Assembly (NCBI RefSeq): GCF_016861975.1
Contig: NZ_BOMB01000010.1
Coordinates: 124,001-188,000 of the forward strand
Length of the DNA stretch: 64,000 bases
Reading direction: 5' to 3'
Origin: Actinocatenispora rupis
Lineage (GTDB): Bacteria; Actinomycetota; Actinomycetes; Mycobacteriales; Micromonosporaceae
A model generated the notes under the pieces. That model was not told the origin of the DNA. It worked only from the letters and a program-made list of their open reading frames with translations, and did no database searches. Shown here piece after piece: positions 48,447-57,236 of the stretch (position 1 is the first letter of the stretch; each line of letters starts with the position of its first letter). A program made the translations under genes and the position numbers.

Positions 48447-48474
48447 GGGCCGTCGAGCGGCAACTCGACGGCCC
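48447..48474 (+). terminator. Hairpin terminator before MMPL gene
   Basis: GGGCCGTCGAG-CGGCAA-CTCGACGGCCC: perfect 11-bp stem, 6-nt loop, ending the ArsR/membrane protein transcript after the minisatellite. Confidence 0.8.
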
Positions 48475-48533
48475 GGCGAAGAAGCGACACCTGTGTTCGG
48501 CACGCGCACTCCTTCACGAAGGGACGTTAGTCC

Positions 48534-50693
48534 ATGCCGCGTACGACCCTGCCCACAGCCCGCATCGAACGCGTCGCCGCCTGGTCGGTACGCCACCGGT
48601 GGTGGGCGATCGGCGGCTGGTTCGCCCTCGTCGTCCTCGCCGTCCTGGCCGGGGCGGCGGTCACCGGCGACGGCGCGCCCGCCCACGATCCCGGCGAGTC
48701 CGGCCGCGCCCAGCGCGTACTGGACGCCCAGCACGGGTACTCGCCGGCCCAGGAGAGCGTGCTCGTCACGTCCGGCCACCGGTACGACGGGGTGGCCCGC
48801 GCGGCGGCCGACGACCTGATCGGCACGCTCCGCCGCTCGGGTGCGGTCACCGGGCTGGCCGACCGCGCGCGGGTCTCCGCCGACGGGACGGCGGGGCTGG
48901 TCACGTTCCAGCTCGCCGGCCCGGAGGAGCGCGCGGGCGACCACTTCGACGCCACCGTACGGGTGGTGCGGGAGGTCGGCGCGCGGCACCCGGGCGTACG
49001 GCTGGCGCAGGCCGGCGACCGGAGCCTGTCGGCCGCCGTCGACGACTCGATCACGGCGGACTTCGGCCGGGCGGAGACGATCTCGTTGCCGCTGACCGTG
49101 GTGGTCCTGCTGATCGTGTTCGGCTCGCTCGTCGCCGCCGGCATCCCGGTACTCCTCACGCTGACCACGGTCGCGGCCACGTTCTCGCTGTTGACCGTGG
49201 TGGACCAGTGGATTCCGATCAACAGCGCGGCGTCGTCGATGGTGCTGCTGATCGGCGTCGCCGTCGGCGTCGACTACTCGCTGTTCTACCTGCGCCGGGC
49301 GCGGGAGGAACGCGCCGCCGGGCGCGACACCGCCACCGCCGTACGGACCGCCGCCGCGACGTCCGGCCGGGTCGTCATCGTCGCCGGCCTCACCGTCCTG
49401 CTGTGCCTGTGCGGCCTGCTGCTCGCCGGTATCGACCAGTTCCGGGGCCTGACCGTGGGGACCGCGGTGGCCGTCGGCCTGGCCGTACTCGGATCCTGCA
49501 CGGTGCTGCCGGCACTGCTCGCGCTGCTCGGCCGGCACGTCGACGCGGTACGGATCCCGGTGCTGCGCAAGCGTTCCGACGGGTCGCGGGTGTGGTCGGC
49601 GATCGCCCGCGCGGTCGTACGCCGGCCGGCGGTGGCCGGTGGCCTCGCCGCCGTCGCGCTGGCAGTACTGGCGTTACCCGCGTTCGGGCTGCACCTGCAG
49701 GACGCGGCGGTCACCGACAGCCTGCCCCGCTCCGTACCGCAGGTGGACGCGGCCCTGCGGATGCAGCGGGCGTTTCCGGGTGCGGCCGCGCCCGCCCGCG
49801 TGGTGGTCTGGGCGCGGGACGGCGGCACCGCCGACACCCCCGAGGTACGCCGGGCCGTCGGCGCGCTGCGCGCCCGGATCCCGCACAGCCACGGGCTTCT
49901 CGCCGACCCGGTAACCGTCGTACGGGTCGGCCGGGCACTCGTGGTCCGGGTACCGCTGGCCGGCTCCGGCACCGACCCCACCTCGAACCGGGCCCTCGCC
50001 GAACTCCGCGGCACCGCGCTGCCCGCGACCCTCGGCCGGGTCGGCGGCGTCGGCTGGGCCGTGCAGGGCCGCACCGCCTTCGCGTACGACTTCGCGCGCA
50101 CGCTCGCCGGCCGCGTCCCGTACGTGGTCGGGTTCGTGCTGGTGCTCGCGTTCGTGTTGCTGGCGTGGGCGTTCCGGTCGCTGGTGATCCCGGTCGTGTC
50201 GATCGTGCTGAACCTGCTGTCCGTCGGCGCCGCGCTGGGCGTCCTGACCTGGGTGTTCCAGGACGGGCACCTGTCCGGCCCGCTCGGCTTCACCGCGTAC
50301 GGCGGGGTGGTGAGCTGGCTGCCGCTGTTCGACTTCGTGCTGCTGTTCGGGCTGAGCATGGACTACCACGTGTTCGTGCTGAGCCGGATCCGGGAACGGG
50401 TGACCGCGGGAGTACCGCCGCGGGCCGCGATCGTCGACGGCGTCGGCCGCAGCGCCGGCGTGGTGTCCTCCGCCGCGCTGCTGATGACGGCCGTGTTCGC
50501 GGTGTTCGTGGTCCTGACCGCGATCGAGTACAAGATGCTCGGGGTGGGGATGGCCGTGGCGGTGCTGCTGGACGCCACCGTGGTGCGCGGTGTCCTGCTG
50601 CCGGCGGCGCTCGCGCTGGTCGGCCGGCGCGCCTGGGGCCGCCGCGCACCCGCCCCGGCGCCCCCGGTACGGGTCGGCGCCGGCGCGTCCTGA
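48534..50693 (+). CDS. MMPL-family RND-type transporter
   Basis: 719 residues, about 12 helices in two halves with large extracytoplasmic loops. Helix 1 near residue 28; family segments SSMVLLIGVAVGVDYSLFYLRRAREE and FDFVLLFGLSMDYHVFVLSRIRE hold the paired Asp-Tyr motifs (D-Y-S, D-Y-H) that relay protons. MMPL proteins export lipids or drugs. Monocistronic, flanked by terminators on both sides. Confidence 0.95.
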   Translation: MPRTTLPTARIERVAAWSVRHRWWAIGGWFALVVLAVLAGAAVTGDGAPAHDPGESGRAQRVLDAQHGYSPAQESVLVTSGHRYDGVARAAADDLIGTLRRSGAVTGLADRARVSADGTAGLVTFQLAGPEERAGDHFDATVRVVREVGARHPGVRLAQAGDRSLSAAVDDSITADFGRAETISLPLTVVVLLIVFGSLVAAGIPVLLTLTTVAATFSLLTVVDQWIPINSAASSMVLLIGVAVGVDYSLFYLRRAREERAAGRDTATAVRTAAATSGRVVIVAGLTVLLCLCGLLLAGIDQFRGLTVGTAVAVGLAVLGSCTVLPALLALLGRHVDAVRIPVLRKRSDGSRVWSAIARAVVRRPAVAGGLAAVALAVLALPAFGLHLQDAAVTDSLPRSVPQVDAALRMQRAFPGAAAPARVVVWARDGGTADTPEVRRAVGALRARIPHSHGLLADPVTVVRVGRALVVRVPLAGSGTDPTSNRALAELRGTALPATLGRVGGVGWAVQGRTAFAYDFARTLAGRVPYVVGFVLVLAFVLLAWAFRSLVIPVVSIVLNLLSVGAALGVLTWVFQDGHLSGPLGFTAYGGVVSWLPLFDFVLLFGLSMDYHVFVLSRIRERVTAGVPPRAAIVDGVGRSAGVVSSAALLMTAVFAVFVVLTAIEYKMLGVGMAVAVLLDATVVRGVLLPAALALVGRRAWGRRAPAPAPPVRVGAGAS

Positions 50694-50697
50694 CCGT

Positions 50698-50729
50698 GGC
50701 TGCGGCCCGCCCGGTCGCGGGCCGCAGCC
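50698..50729. terminator. Bidirectional terminator between mmpL and SDR
   Basis: GGCTGCGGCCCGC-CCGGTC-GCGGGCCGCAGCC: perfect 13-bp stem between convergent genes, directly followed by a GTTG-GGCAAGGG element at 50730. Confidence 0.8.
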
Positions 50730-50748
50730 GTTGCGGGGCAAGGGATCC
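50730..50748 (+). repeat. Dispersed GTTGYGGCGCAAGGG-type element
   Basis: GTTGCGGGGCAAGGGATCC, abutting the terminator stem. Confidence 0.6.
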
Positions 50749-50752
50749 CGCG

Positions 50753-51496
50753 TCACCAGCCGACGGGGCCGAGCCGGTCGACGAACGTACCGGTCGGGCC
50801 GTCGGGGCCGAGCGTGGCGAGCCGTACGATCGAGTCGGTGCCCTCGGTGACGGTGAGCGTGCCGCGGTGGCCGTTCATGTCGGTCGCCGCGAACGTGTGG
50901 TTCGCGACCTCGCCGGGCGTGGCGGCGTTCACCTTCACGTCCGGCAGCGCCCGCGCGTACCGGACGGTGAGCATGTTGAGCGCCGCCTTCGACGAGCTGT
51001 ACGCGAGCTCGTGCATCGACGCGACCGGCTGGTCCGGGTCGGTGACCACCGCGAACGAGCCGCCGCCGCTGGAGACCATCACCACGCGCGGGTTGTCCGC
51101 GGCGCGCAGCAACGGCAGGAACGCGCCGGTCACGCGGACCGGCCCGTACACGTTGGTGTCGTAGACGGCGTGCAGGTCGGCGGCGGTGGCGTCGGCTGGC
51201 GGTACGGCCCCGCCCGGTGCGCCCGCGTTGTTGACGAGGACGTCGAGCCGGTCGGTGTGCTGGCGCACGATCCGTACGGCGTCGGCGACGGAGTCGTCGG
51301 AGGTCACGTCGAGCGGTACGAGGACGGCCGTGACGCCGTCGTCGGCGAGCGCCCGTACGGCGTCCCGGCCGCGGATCTCGTCCCGGGAGCCGAGGAAGAC
51401 CGTCCAGCCGAGCCCGCCGAGCCGCCGCGCGGTCTCCCGGCCGAGTCCCTTGTTGCCGCCGGTGACGAGCACCGTGGTCTGCTGCGTGTACGTCAT
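50753..51496 (-). CDS. SDR-family oxidoreductase
   Basis: 247 residues: VTGGNKGLGRETARRL, NNAGAPGG, catalytic Ser in VMVSSGGGS and AYSSSKAALN (Tyr/Lys). The GxxxGxG pattern GGNKGLG and the overall sequence recall carbonyl-reductase-like SDRs. Divergent from a MerR regulator across a shared promoter region, so probably controlled by it. The ATG at 51496 begins the conserved region. Confidence 0.92.
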   Translation of the reverse strand: MTYTQQTTVLVTGGNKGLGRETARRLGGLGWTVFLGSRDEIRGRDAVRALADDGVTAVLVPLDVTSDDSVADAVRIVRQHTDRLDVLVNNAGAPGGAVPPADATAADLHAVYDTNVYGPVRVTGAFLPLLRAADNPRVVMVSSGGGSFAVVTDPDQPVASMHELAYSSSKAALNMLTVRYARALPDVKVNAATPGEVANHTFAATDMNGHRGTLTVTEGTDSIVRLATLGPDGPTGTFVDRLGPVGW

Positions 51497-51566
51497 GCCC
51501 ACCTGACGGCGGGCCGCGCCCGGAGGTAACCGGTGGTGGCCGTGCCCACAGGTACCGGCCGGCGAC

Positions 51567-51597
51567 TTGCGTTGGAGTGCGCTCCAGGACGTAGCGT
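51567..51597 (+). promoter_or_regulatory. MerR-type promoter with 19-bp spacer
   Basis: TTGCGT (-35, 51567-51572) and TAGCGT (-10, 51592-51597) are 19 nt apart, the over-long spacer that MerR proteins correct by DNA twisting. The palindrome TGGAG-TGCG-CTCCA (51573-51586) fills the spacer. The ATG at 51604 is 6 nt after the -10, so the MerR message is leaderless. Confidence 0.85.
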
Positions 51598-51603
51598 CGT
51601 GGC

Positions 51604-52023
51604 ATGACGGGGACGCGCGACGAGGAGTACCTGGGCATCCGCGAGGTGGCCGCATCGGTGGGGTTGAGCCAGGACACGCTCCGCTGGTACGAGCGCGAGG
51701 GCCTGGTGCCGCGGGTCGAGCGGGACGGCAGCCGGCGCCGCCGGTACAGCCCGCGGCACGTGGGGTGGCTGCGCACCCTCGTCCTGTTGCGGCGTACCGG
51801 GATGCCGACGCGTGACATGCGCCGGTTCGGCCGGCTCGCCGCGGACGGCGCGGCCACTCACCCCGAGCGGCTCGCGCTGCTGTCCGCGCACCGGGACCGC
51901 CTCGTCGCCCGGATCGCGGCGCTCGGCGACGACCTCGCCGCCCTCGACGGCAAGGTCGAACGGTACCGGGAACTCATCGCGCAGGGCCGCGACTGCGGGG
52001 CACCGCTGCCCGACGGCGACTGA
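51604..52023 (+). CDS. MerR-family transcriptional regulator
   Basis: 139 residues: LGIREVAASVGLSQDTLRWYEREGLVPRVERDGSRRRRYSPRHVGWLRTLVLLRRTGM, then a long dimerisation helix. No cysteine-based metal site, only one Cys near the end. Probable activator of its own promoter, the divergent SDR and perhaps the downstream aldo/keto reductase. This MerR plus oxidoreductase pairing fits a response to reactive carbonyl compounds (inference). Confidence 0.94.
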   Translation: MTGTRDEEYLGIREVAASVGLSQDTLRWYEREGLVPRVERDGSRRRRYSPRHVGWLRTLVLLRRTGMPTRDMRRFGRLAADGAATHPERLALLSAHRDRLVARIAALGDDLAALDGKVERYRELIAQGRDCGAPLPDGD

Positions 52024-52115
52024 CCCCACCCCCGCCTCACCAGCGGCCCGGCGCACCGCCGTGCCGTCGTTCCACCCTGCCGTCATCTCGCCCGGACCGC
52101 ACAGAGGAGCAGTGA

Positions 52116-53153
52116 ATGCAGTACCGGACGCTCGGCCGCACCGGCATCTCCGTCAGCACGTTCGCCCTCGGCACGCTGCGCCTCGGCGCGTGGGGCAACA
52201 CCGACCACGACGACGCCATCCGGCTCGTCCACACCGCGCTCGACGCCGGCGTGAACCTCGTCGACACCGCCGACCAGTACTCGGGGGGCGAGGCCGAGGA
52301 GATCGTCGGGAAGGCGATCCGCGGCCGCCGGGACGAGGTCGTGCTCGCGACCAAGGGCCACTTCCCGGTACGCATGGGCGATCCGGACCCGAACCGGCGC
52401 GGCAACTCGCGGCGGTGGCTGACCCGGGCGGTCGACGACAGCCTGCGCCGGCTCGGTACCGACCGGATCGACCTCTACCAGGTGCACCGGCCGGACCCGG
52501 CCACCGACATCGACGAGACCCTGTCCGTGCTCTCCGACCTGGTACGTGCCGGCAAGATCATGGCGATCGGCACCTCCGACTTCCCCGCCGAGCAGCTCGT
52601 CGAGGCGCAGTGGGTGGCCGACCGGCGCAACCACGTCCGCTTCCACACCGAGCAGCCGCCGTACTCCGTGTTCGTGCGCGGCATCGAGGCCGACGTGCTG
52701 CCCACCGCGCTGAAGTACGGGATGGGGGTGCTGACGTGGAGCCCGCTCAACAGCGGCTGGTTGACGGGCCGGTTCCGCCGCGGCGAGCGGATCGAGATGA
52801 CGGAGTTCCGGCGGGTGGTGGCGCACAAGTTCGACCTGGACCTGCCCGGCAACCGGGCCAAGCTGGACGCGGTCGAGCGGCTGCTCGCGCTCGCGGACGA
52901 GGTCGGCGTGCCGCTGACGCACCTGGCGCTCGCGTTCGCGGCGAGCCACCGTGCCGTCTCCTCGGTACTCCTCGGCCCGCGTACGATCGCCCACCTCACC
53001 GACCAGCTCGCCGCCGCGGACCTGCGCCTCGACGACACGGTACTGGACCGGATCGACGCGATCGTCCCGCCCGGGGTGACGCTCAACCCGGCCGACGTGG
53101 ACTACCGCCGGCCGGCCCTCACCGACCCGGCCGAACGCCGCCGCCCGGCCTGA
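52116..53153 (+). CDS. Aldo/keto reductase
   Basis: 345 residues: MQYRTLGRTGISVSTFALGT, catalytic Asp/Tyr in LVDTADQYSGGEAEE, Lys in VLATKGHF, His in IDLYQVHRPDP, and NADPH site VSSVLLGPRTIAHL. RBS AGAGGAG. It lies 92 nt after the MerR gene and is probably co-regulated. Substrate unknown. Confidence 0.94.
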   Translation: MQYRTLGRTGISVSTFALGTLRLGAWGNTDHDDAIRLVHTALDAGVNLVDTADQYSGGEAEEIVGKAIRGRRDEVVLATKGHFPVRMGDPDPNRRGNSRRWLTRAVDDSLRRLGTDRIDLYQVHRPDPATDIDETLSVLSDLVRAGKIMAIGTSDFPAEQLVEAQWVADRRNHVRFHTEQPPYSVFVRGIEADVLPTALKYGMGVLTWSPLNSGWLTGRFRRGERIEMTEFRRVVAHKFDLDLPGNRAKLDAVERLLALADEVGVPLTHLALAFAASHRAVSSVLLGPRTIAHLTDQLAAADLRLDDTVLDRIDAIVPPGVTLNPADVDYRRPALTDPAERRRPA

Positions 53154-53157
53154 CCTC

Positions 53158-53176
53158 GTTGGGGCGCAAGGGATCC
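53158..53176 (+). repeat. Dispersed GTTGYGGCGCAAGGG-type element
   Basis: GTTGGGGCGCAAGGGATCC, immediately after the aldo/keto reductase stop. Confidence 0.6.
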
Positions 53177-53186
53177 GCGCATTGGG

Positions 53187-53218
53187 CTTGACGTACTAGT
53201 TGTTTCAGTCAAGACTAG
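53187..53218 (+). promoter_or_regulatory. Promoter with nested inverted repeats for MarR-type gene
   Basis: TTGACG (-35, 53188-53193), 17 nt, AAGACT (-10, 53211-53216), 6 nt, ATG at 53223: leaderless. Inverted pairs CTTGAC/GTCAAG (53187-53192, 53208-53213) and CTAGT/ACTAG (53196-53200, 53214-53218) cover both boxes and suit autorepression. Confidence 0.7.
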
Positions 53219-53222
53219 CAAC

Positions 53223-53672
53223 ATGTCCGATGCCAACGACGACGTACTGAGCTGGGTGGAGCGGGTGGCCACCTTCTGCGTCGAGGAGTGGGGGCTCCCG
53301 CCAATCACCGGGCGCATCCTCGGCCTGCTCATGATCTGCGACCCGCCGGAGCGGTCGGCCGGCGGGATCGCCGAGCAGATCCACGCCAGCCGCGCCTCCC
53401 TCACCTCGAACATGCGGTTCCTGACCGCGATCGGGCTCGTCCGGCGCGTCCGCGTACCCGGGGACCGCACCACGTACTACCGCATCGAGGACGACGCCTG
53501 GCAGAAGGTGGTGCAGCGCAAGCTGGACAGCCTCGGCGCGTTCGGCGCCATCGCCGAGGCGGGCGTGGCGCTCGCCGGCGGTACGGCCGCGAACGCCGAC
53601 CGTATCCGCAGCGCGCAGCGGGCCCTGACCTGGCTGCGCGACGTCGCCGCCGCCCACCCGCCGGAGAGCTGA
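53223..53672 (+). CDS. GbsR/MarR-type regulator
   Basis: 149 residues: WGLPPITGRILGLLMICDPPERSAGGIAEQIHASRASLTSNMRFLTAIGLVRRVRVPGDRTTYYRI, the GbsR-like winged helix (compare 37946). Only 6 nt before the methyltransferase gene, so co-transcribed. Confidence 0.92.
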   Translation: MSDANDDVLSWVERVATFCVEEWGLPPITGRILGLLMICDPPERSAGGIAEQIHASRASLTSNMRFLTAIGLVRRVRVPGDRTTYYRIEDDAWQKVVQRKLDSLGAFGAIAEAGVALAGGTAANADRIRSAQRALTWLRDVAAAHPPES

Positions 53673-53678
53673 GGACCC

Positions 53679-54491
53679 ATGCCCCGCGTACGGCTCGACC
53701 TGGACCCCCTGCGCGAGACGCTGCTCCTCACCCTGTACGCGCGGGCGCTGGACAGCGGGCGCGACCGCCCGATCCTCGGCGACACCCGGTCGGCGGAGGT
53801 CGCCGCCGCGATCGACTACGACTTCGCCCGGCTCAAGGTGCGGCCGAGCCTGGTGTGCAGCACCGCGTTGCGGGCCCGGCGGTTGGACGACGTGGTCCGC
53901 GCGTTCGTCGCCGAGCACCCGGACGCGGTCGTCCTCGACCTCGGCTGCGGCCTCGACACCCGGGTGTACCGGTGCGACCCGCCCGCCGGCGTCGACTGGT
54001 ACGACGTGGACTTCGCCGACGTGGTCGCGCTGCGGCCGCGGTTCCTGCCGGAGCGGTCGCGGCGGCTCGGCGCGGACGTCACCGTACCGGGCTGGCTGGC
54101 CGGGCTGCCGCGCGACCGACCCGCGCTGGTGGTCGCCGAGGGCCTGGTGCCGTTCCTGCCCGGCGACGCGTTCCCCCGCCTGGTACGGGAGCTGACCGGG
54201 CACTTCGCCACCGGCGTACTCGCGCTCAACGGGTACACCCGCTTCGCGGCGTGGGCGATGAAGTACCATCCGACGATCCGGGCCATCGGGATCACGGCGG
54301 CGCAGGGCTTCGACGACCCGCACGAGCCGGAGACGTGGCGCGCCGGCCTGACGCTCGCGGGGGAGGACCTGCTGGTCCGGGCGCCGGAGGTGGCCGGCTT
54401 TCCGCAGCCGCTGCGCGCGGCCACCCGGCTGATGGGCCACAGCACCGGAATCGCCCGGCAGGGCGCCCGCATCCTCCGGTACTCGTTCTGA
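53679..54491 (+). CDS. LCMT-type class I SAM-dependent methyltransferase
   Basis: 270 residues of the leucine carboxyl methyltransferase-like family common in actinomycetes: FARLKVRPSLVCSTALRARRLDDVV, SAM site VVLDLGCGLDTRVYRC, WYDVDFADVVALR, and VVAEGLVPFLPGD. Such enzymes often O-methylate secondary metabolites; substrate unknown here. Co-transcribed with the preceding regulator. Confidence 0.92.
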   Translation: MPRVRLDLDPLRETLLLTLYARALDSGRDRPILGDTRSAEVAAAIDYDFARLKVRPSLVCSTALRARRLDDVVRAFVAEHPDAVVLDLGCGLDTRVYRCDPPAGVDWYDVDFADVVALRPRFLPERSRRLGADVTVPGWLAGLPRDRPALVVAEGLVPFLPGDAFPRLVRELTGHFATGVLALNGYTRFAAWAMKYHPTIRAIGITAAQGFDDPHEPETWRAGLTLAGEDLLVRAPEVAGFPQPLRAATRLMGHSTGIARQGARILRYSF

Positions 54492-54532
54492 CCGCGGCGC
54501 CGGGCCGGCCGCGCCGACCCGGCACCGCGACC

Positions 54533-54973
54533 TCACGGTACGAGGTCGGTCACGCCGCGGCCGGTCGTGATGTCGAACGGCACCGACGCCTGGTCGTGCG
54601 CGATCAGCCAGCTGCCGTCGATCTTCCGGAAGCAGAACGTGCCGCGCACCCACATGCCCTTCGTCGCCGTACCGTCGGGCAGGGTGCCGGACAGCCGGCC
54701 GAACGCGTGCCCGAACGCCACGTCACCGCCGACCACCACCGCCAGGTCCCGCACCTCGTACGCCACCTCGGTGAAGAACGCGAACGCACGCCTCCAGTTC
54801 GCCATCTTCGCCTCGATACCGACGTGCTGGAGCGGCGGCTCGACGTCGAACGACACCACGTCCGGCGTGTAGATCCGTTGCAGCGCCTCGATGTCCTTCG
54901 CCCCGATACCGGCCACGATCCGGTCGATCTGTGCCCTGATCGCGGCTTCGTCCGCCTCGTTGGGTGTCGCCAT
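54533..54973 (-). CDS. SnoaL/NTF2-like protein
   Basis: 146 residues: AIRAQIDRIVAGIGAKDIEALQRIYTPDVVSFDVEPPLQHVG, WVRGTFCFRKIDGSWLIAHDQASVPFD. The cone-shaped NTF2 fold binds small hydrophobic ligands or acts as an isomerase. Divergent from an ECF41-like sigma gene, itself ending in a SnoaL-like domain, so it may share ligand or control. Confidence 0.92.
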   Translation of the reverse strand: MATPNEADEAAIRAQIDRIVAGIGAKDIEALQRIYTPDVVSFDVEPPLQHVGIEAKMANWRRAFAFFTEVAYEVRDLAVVVGGDVAFGHAFGRLSGTLPDGTATKGMWVRGTFCFRKIDGSWLIAHDQASVPFDITTGRGVTDLVP

Positions 54974-55040
54974 CGTTCGTCCCTCTTCCCGGTTGTGTCG
55001 AGCAGCCTTCCCCTCCTACGACGATGTACCGGCCCGGCAT

Positions 55041-55059
55041 GTCAGGGCCCCGGCCTGAC
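55041..55059. promoter_or_regulatory. Inverted repeat in sigma/NTF2 divergent region
   Basis: GTCAGG-GCCCCGG-CCTGAC lies midway between the divergent NTF2-like and sigma genes. It might be an operator or a weak hairpin; no exact ECF41 promoter is seen here. Confidence 0.4.
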
Positions 55060-55122
55060 GATCCGGGGCGCCGCGTCGTCGTACCGGGTGAGGGCAGAGC
55101 CGACCGCGAGGAGCGCCGCACC

Positions 55123-56034
55123 ATGACCGACCACCCCGACGACCGGTCCGCCACACTGCTCGGCGAGCGGCGGCAACTGATCAGCCTCGCGTACCGGCTG
55201 CTCGGGTCGCTGGCGGAGGCCGAGGACGCCGTGCAGGAGGCGTACGCCCGCTGGTACGCCATGTCGGCGGAACGGCAGGACGCCGTCGCCTCGCCCGGCG
55301 CCTGGCTGTCGACCGTCACCAGCCGGATCTGCCTCGACCTGCTCGGCTCTGCCCGCGCCCGCCGCGAACGGTACGTCGGGGAGTGGATACCCGAACCGCT
55401 GCCCGACGGCGACTGGGGGCGACCGGCGGCCGCCGTACCGGCGGATCCGGCCGACCGGGTCACGCTCGACGAGTCCGTCGGCATGGCGTTCCTCGTCGCG
55501 CTCGAATCGATGACCCCCGCCCAGCGCGTCGCGCTCATCCTCCACGACGTCTTCGGGTACGCGTTCGCCGAGATCGCCGACATCACCGGCCGTACCCCGG
55601 CGGCCTGCCGCGAACTCGCGTCCGCCGCGCGCCGCCGGGTCCGTACCCCCGGGGTGCACGCGGCGCCCGCCGAGAGCCAGGCCGACCTCGTGCGCAGCTT
55701 CAAACAGGCGTGGGAGGCCCGGGACATCCGCACCCTCGTCGGACTCCTCGACCCCGCCGCCACGTTCACCGCCGACGGCGGCGGCCTCGTCACCACGACG
55801 CTGCACCCCGTCGAGGGCGGCGACCGGATCGCGCAGTACATGATGGAGATCTCCGCCGCGCGGCCCGTCGACGTCACCCTGCTGGAACGGACCGTCAACG
55901 GACGGCCCGGCCTCATCGCACGGCTCGCCGACACCACCGTCGCCGTGTACGCGTTCGACGTCACCGACGACCGCATCACGCACATCTGGGCCGTCCGCAA
56001 CCCCGAGAAGCTCCGCCCCTGGACCCGCCCCTGA
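55123..56034 (+). CDS. ECF41-like sigma factor with SnoaL-type C-terminal domain
   Basis: 303 residues. Sigma2 LISLAYRLLGSLAEAEDAVQEAYARWYAM, linker IPEPL (WLPEP type), sigma4 SMTPAQRVALILHDVFGYAFAEIADITGRTPAACREL, then a SnoaL-like domain with ADGGG and a final NPEKL. The motifs are close to but less exact than in the sigma at 28866. ATG with GAGGAG upstream. The neighbouring NTF2-like gene takes the place of the usual COE-type partner. Confidence 0.92.
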   Translation: MTDHPDDRSATLLGERRQLISLAYRLLGSLAEAEDAVQEAYARWYAMSAERQDAVASPGAWLSTVTSRICLDLLGSARARRERYVGEWIPEPLPDGDWGRPAAAVPADPADRVTLDESVGMAFLVALESMTPAQRVALILHDVFGYAFAEIADITGRTPAACRELASAARRRVRTPGVHAAPAESQADLVRSFKQAWEARDIRTLVGLLDPAATFTADGGGLVTTTLHPVEGGDRIAQYMMEISAARPVDVTLLERTVNGRPGLIARLADTTVAVYAFDVTDDRITHIWAVRNPEKLRPWTRP

Positions 56035-56097
56035 ACCCGATGGGCGGCGGCCCGCACCGCGGTTACGCTGCCGGGGCACCCACGTCGAGGAGGAGCC

Positions 56098-56619
56098 GTG
56101 CCCCAGGTCCCGCCGCCCACCGAGCGCCTCGCGTTCCGGCCCATGACCACCGACGACCTCGACGACATGGCCGCGCTGCTCGGCGACCCCGACGTGATGC
56201 GCCACTACCCCCGGCCCAGGACCCGCGACGAGGCCGCCGGCTGGATCGCCTGGAACCAGCGCCTGTACCAGCAGGAAGGGCACGGGCTGTGGATCCTCAC
56301 CCTCCGCGCGACCGGCGAGTTCGTCGGTGACTGCGGCCTCACGCCGCAGGACGTCGACGGCGTGACCGAACTGGAGATCGGCTACCACGTGCGCACCGCG
56401 TACCAGGGCCGCGGCTTCGCCACCGAAGCGGCCGCCGCCTGCCGCGACTTCGCCCGCGACGTCCTCGCCGCGCCCCGCCTCGTCGCCATCGTCCGACCCG
56501 ACAACGTGCCGTCCCAGCGCGTTGCCGAGAAGATCGGCCTCCCCTTCGAACGCGACGCGACCAGCCACGACCTCCCCGTCCGCCTGTACGCCGCCACCCC
56601 CATCCCCACCCCCCACTGA
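56098..56619 (+). CDS. GNAT-family N-acetyltransferase
   Basis: 173 residues, RimJ/RimL-like: TERLAFRPMTTDDLDDMAALLGDPDVMRHYP, ELEIGYHVRTAYQGRGFATEAAAACRDFA (acetyl-CoA loop Q-G-R-G-F-A) and NVPSQRVAEKIGL. GTG start with GGAGGAG upstream. Confidence 0.94.
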   Translation: MPQVPPPTERLAFRPMTTDDLDDMAALLGDPDVMRHYPRPRTRDEAAGWIAWNQRLYQQEGHGLWILTLRATGEFVGDCGLTPQDVDGVTELEIGYHVRTAYQGRGFATEAAAACRDFARDVLAAPRLVAIVRPDNVPSQRVAEKIGLPFERDATSHDLPVRLYAATPIPTPH

Positions 56620-57236
56620 CCCGTCCACCGCCCGCGCCGGCTTCCCGGTCCGTCCCCTTCGGGCGGGCCGGTCCCGCGGTCTGTCACCGCTGGCGGCGAG
56701 TCTGCGGGCCGCCACGGCCGAACGCGGTGCGTCCGGTTCCGCGCCGACCTGGTTCGGCTCCGTTGCGCCGATCCCGGTACTGCGGTGAGCGGTCCTGGCG
56801 TGCCGCGCCGCTGCCGCCTCGTGGGTCGTGTCCGGTCGGCGCCGCCGGTTGTGCTTCGCGGAGGCGTTCGACGGTCCGGACTGGTTCGCGGGACGCGCCG
56901 AGCCTGCTTCGGCTGTGTCGAGCCGTTTCCGATGCGGTCGAGGTCGAGGAGGGTGGCGCCGGAGAGCGCGAGGTCGGCGTCGCGCGGCCGGGCCCCGGCC
57001 GCGCGTACGAGCCGTGGCGGGGCGTGTCCGTGGTGTCGACGATGACCGGTTCACGGCAGGACAACCTGGGCGCCGTCGCCCCGTCCGGCATCGGTACTCC
57101 TGCCGACAGTCCCGCCGGTGTTGGGATTGTGTCAGGATCCGGGGCCGGGCCGTCTGGATCGCGTCAACGACCCTGCCGCCCCGCCCGTCCCGCGCCTGTA
57201 CTGGACGTGTCGGTGCAGAGCGAGGACGGGTGGGCG
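56620..57236. other. 617-bp gene-free stretch
   Basis: No supportable gene on either strand: the frames are low-complexity Arg/Ser/Pro shadows. No repeat or clear promoter stands out. Confidence 0.55.

Noticed and set aside
56620-57236. Upstream extension of the small membrane protein gene
   Set aside because: The extra residues are low-complexity, and a ribosome-binding site fits the ATG at 57237.
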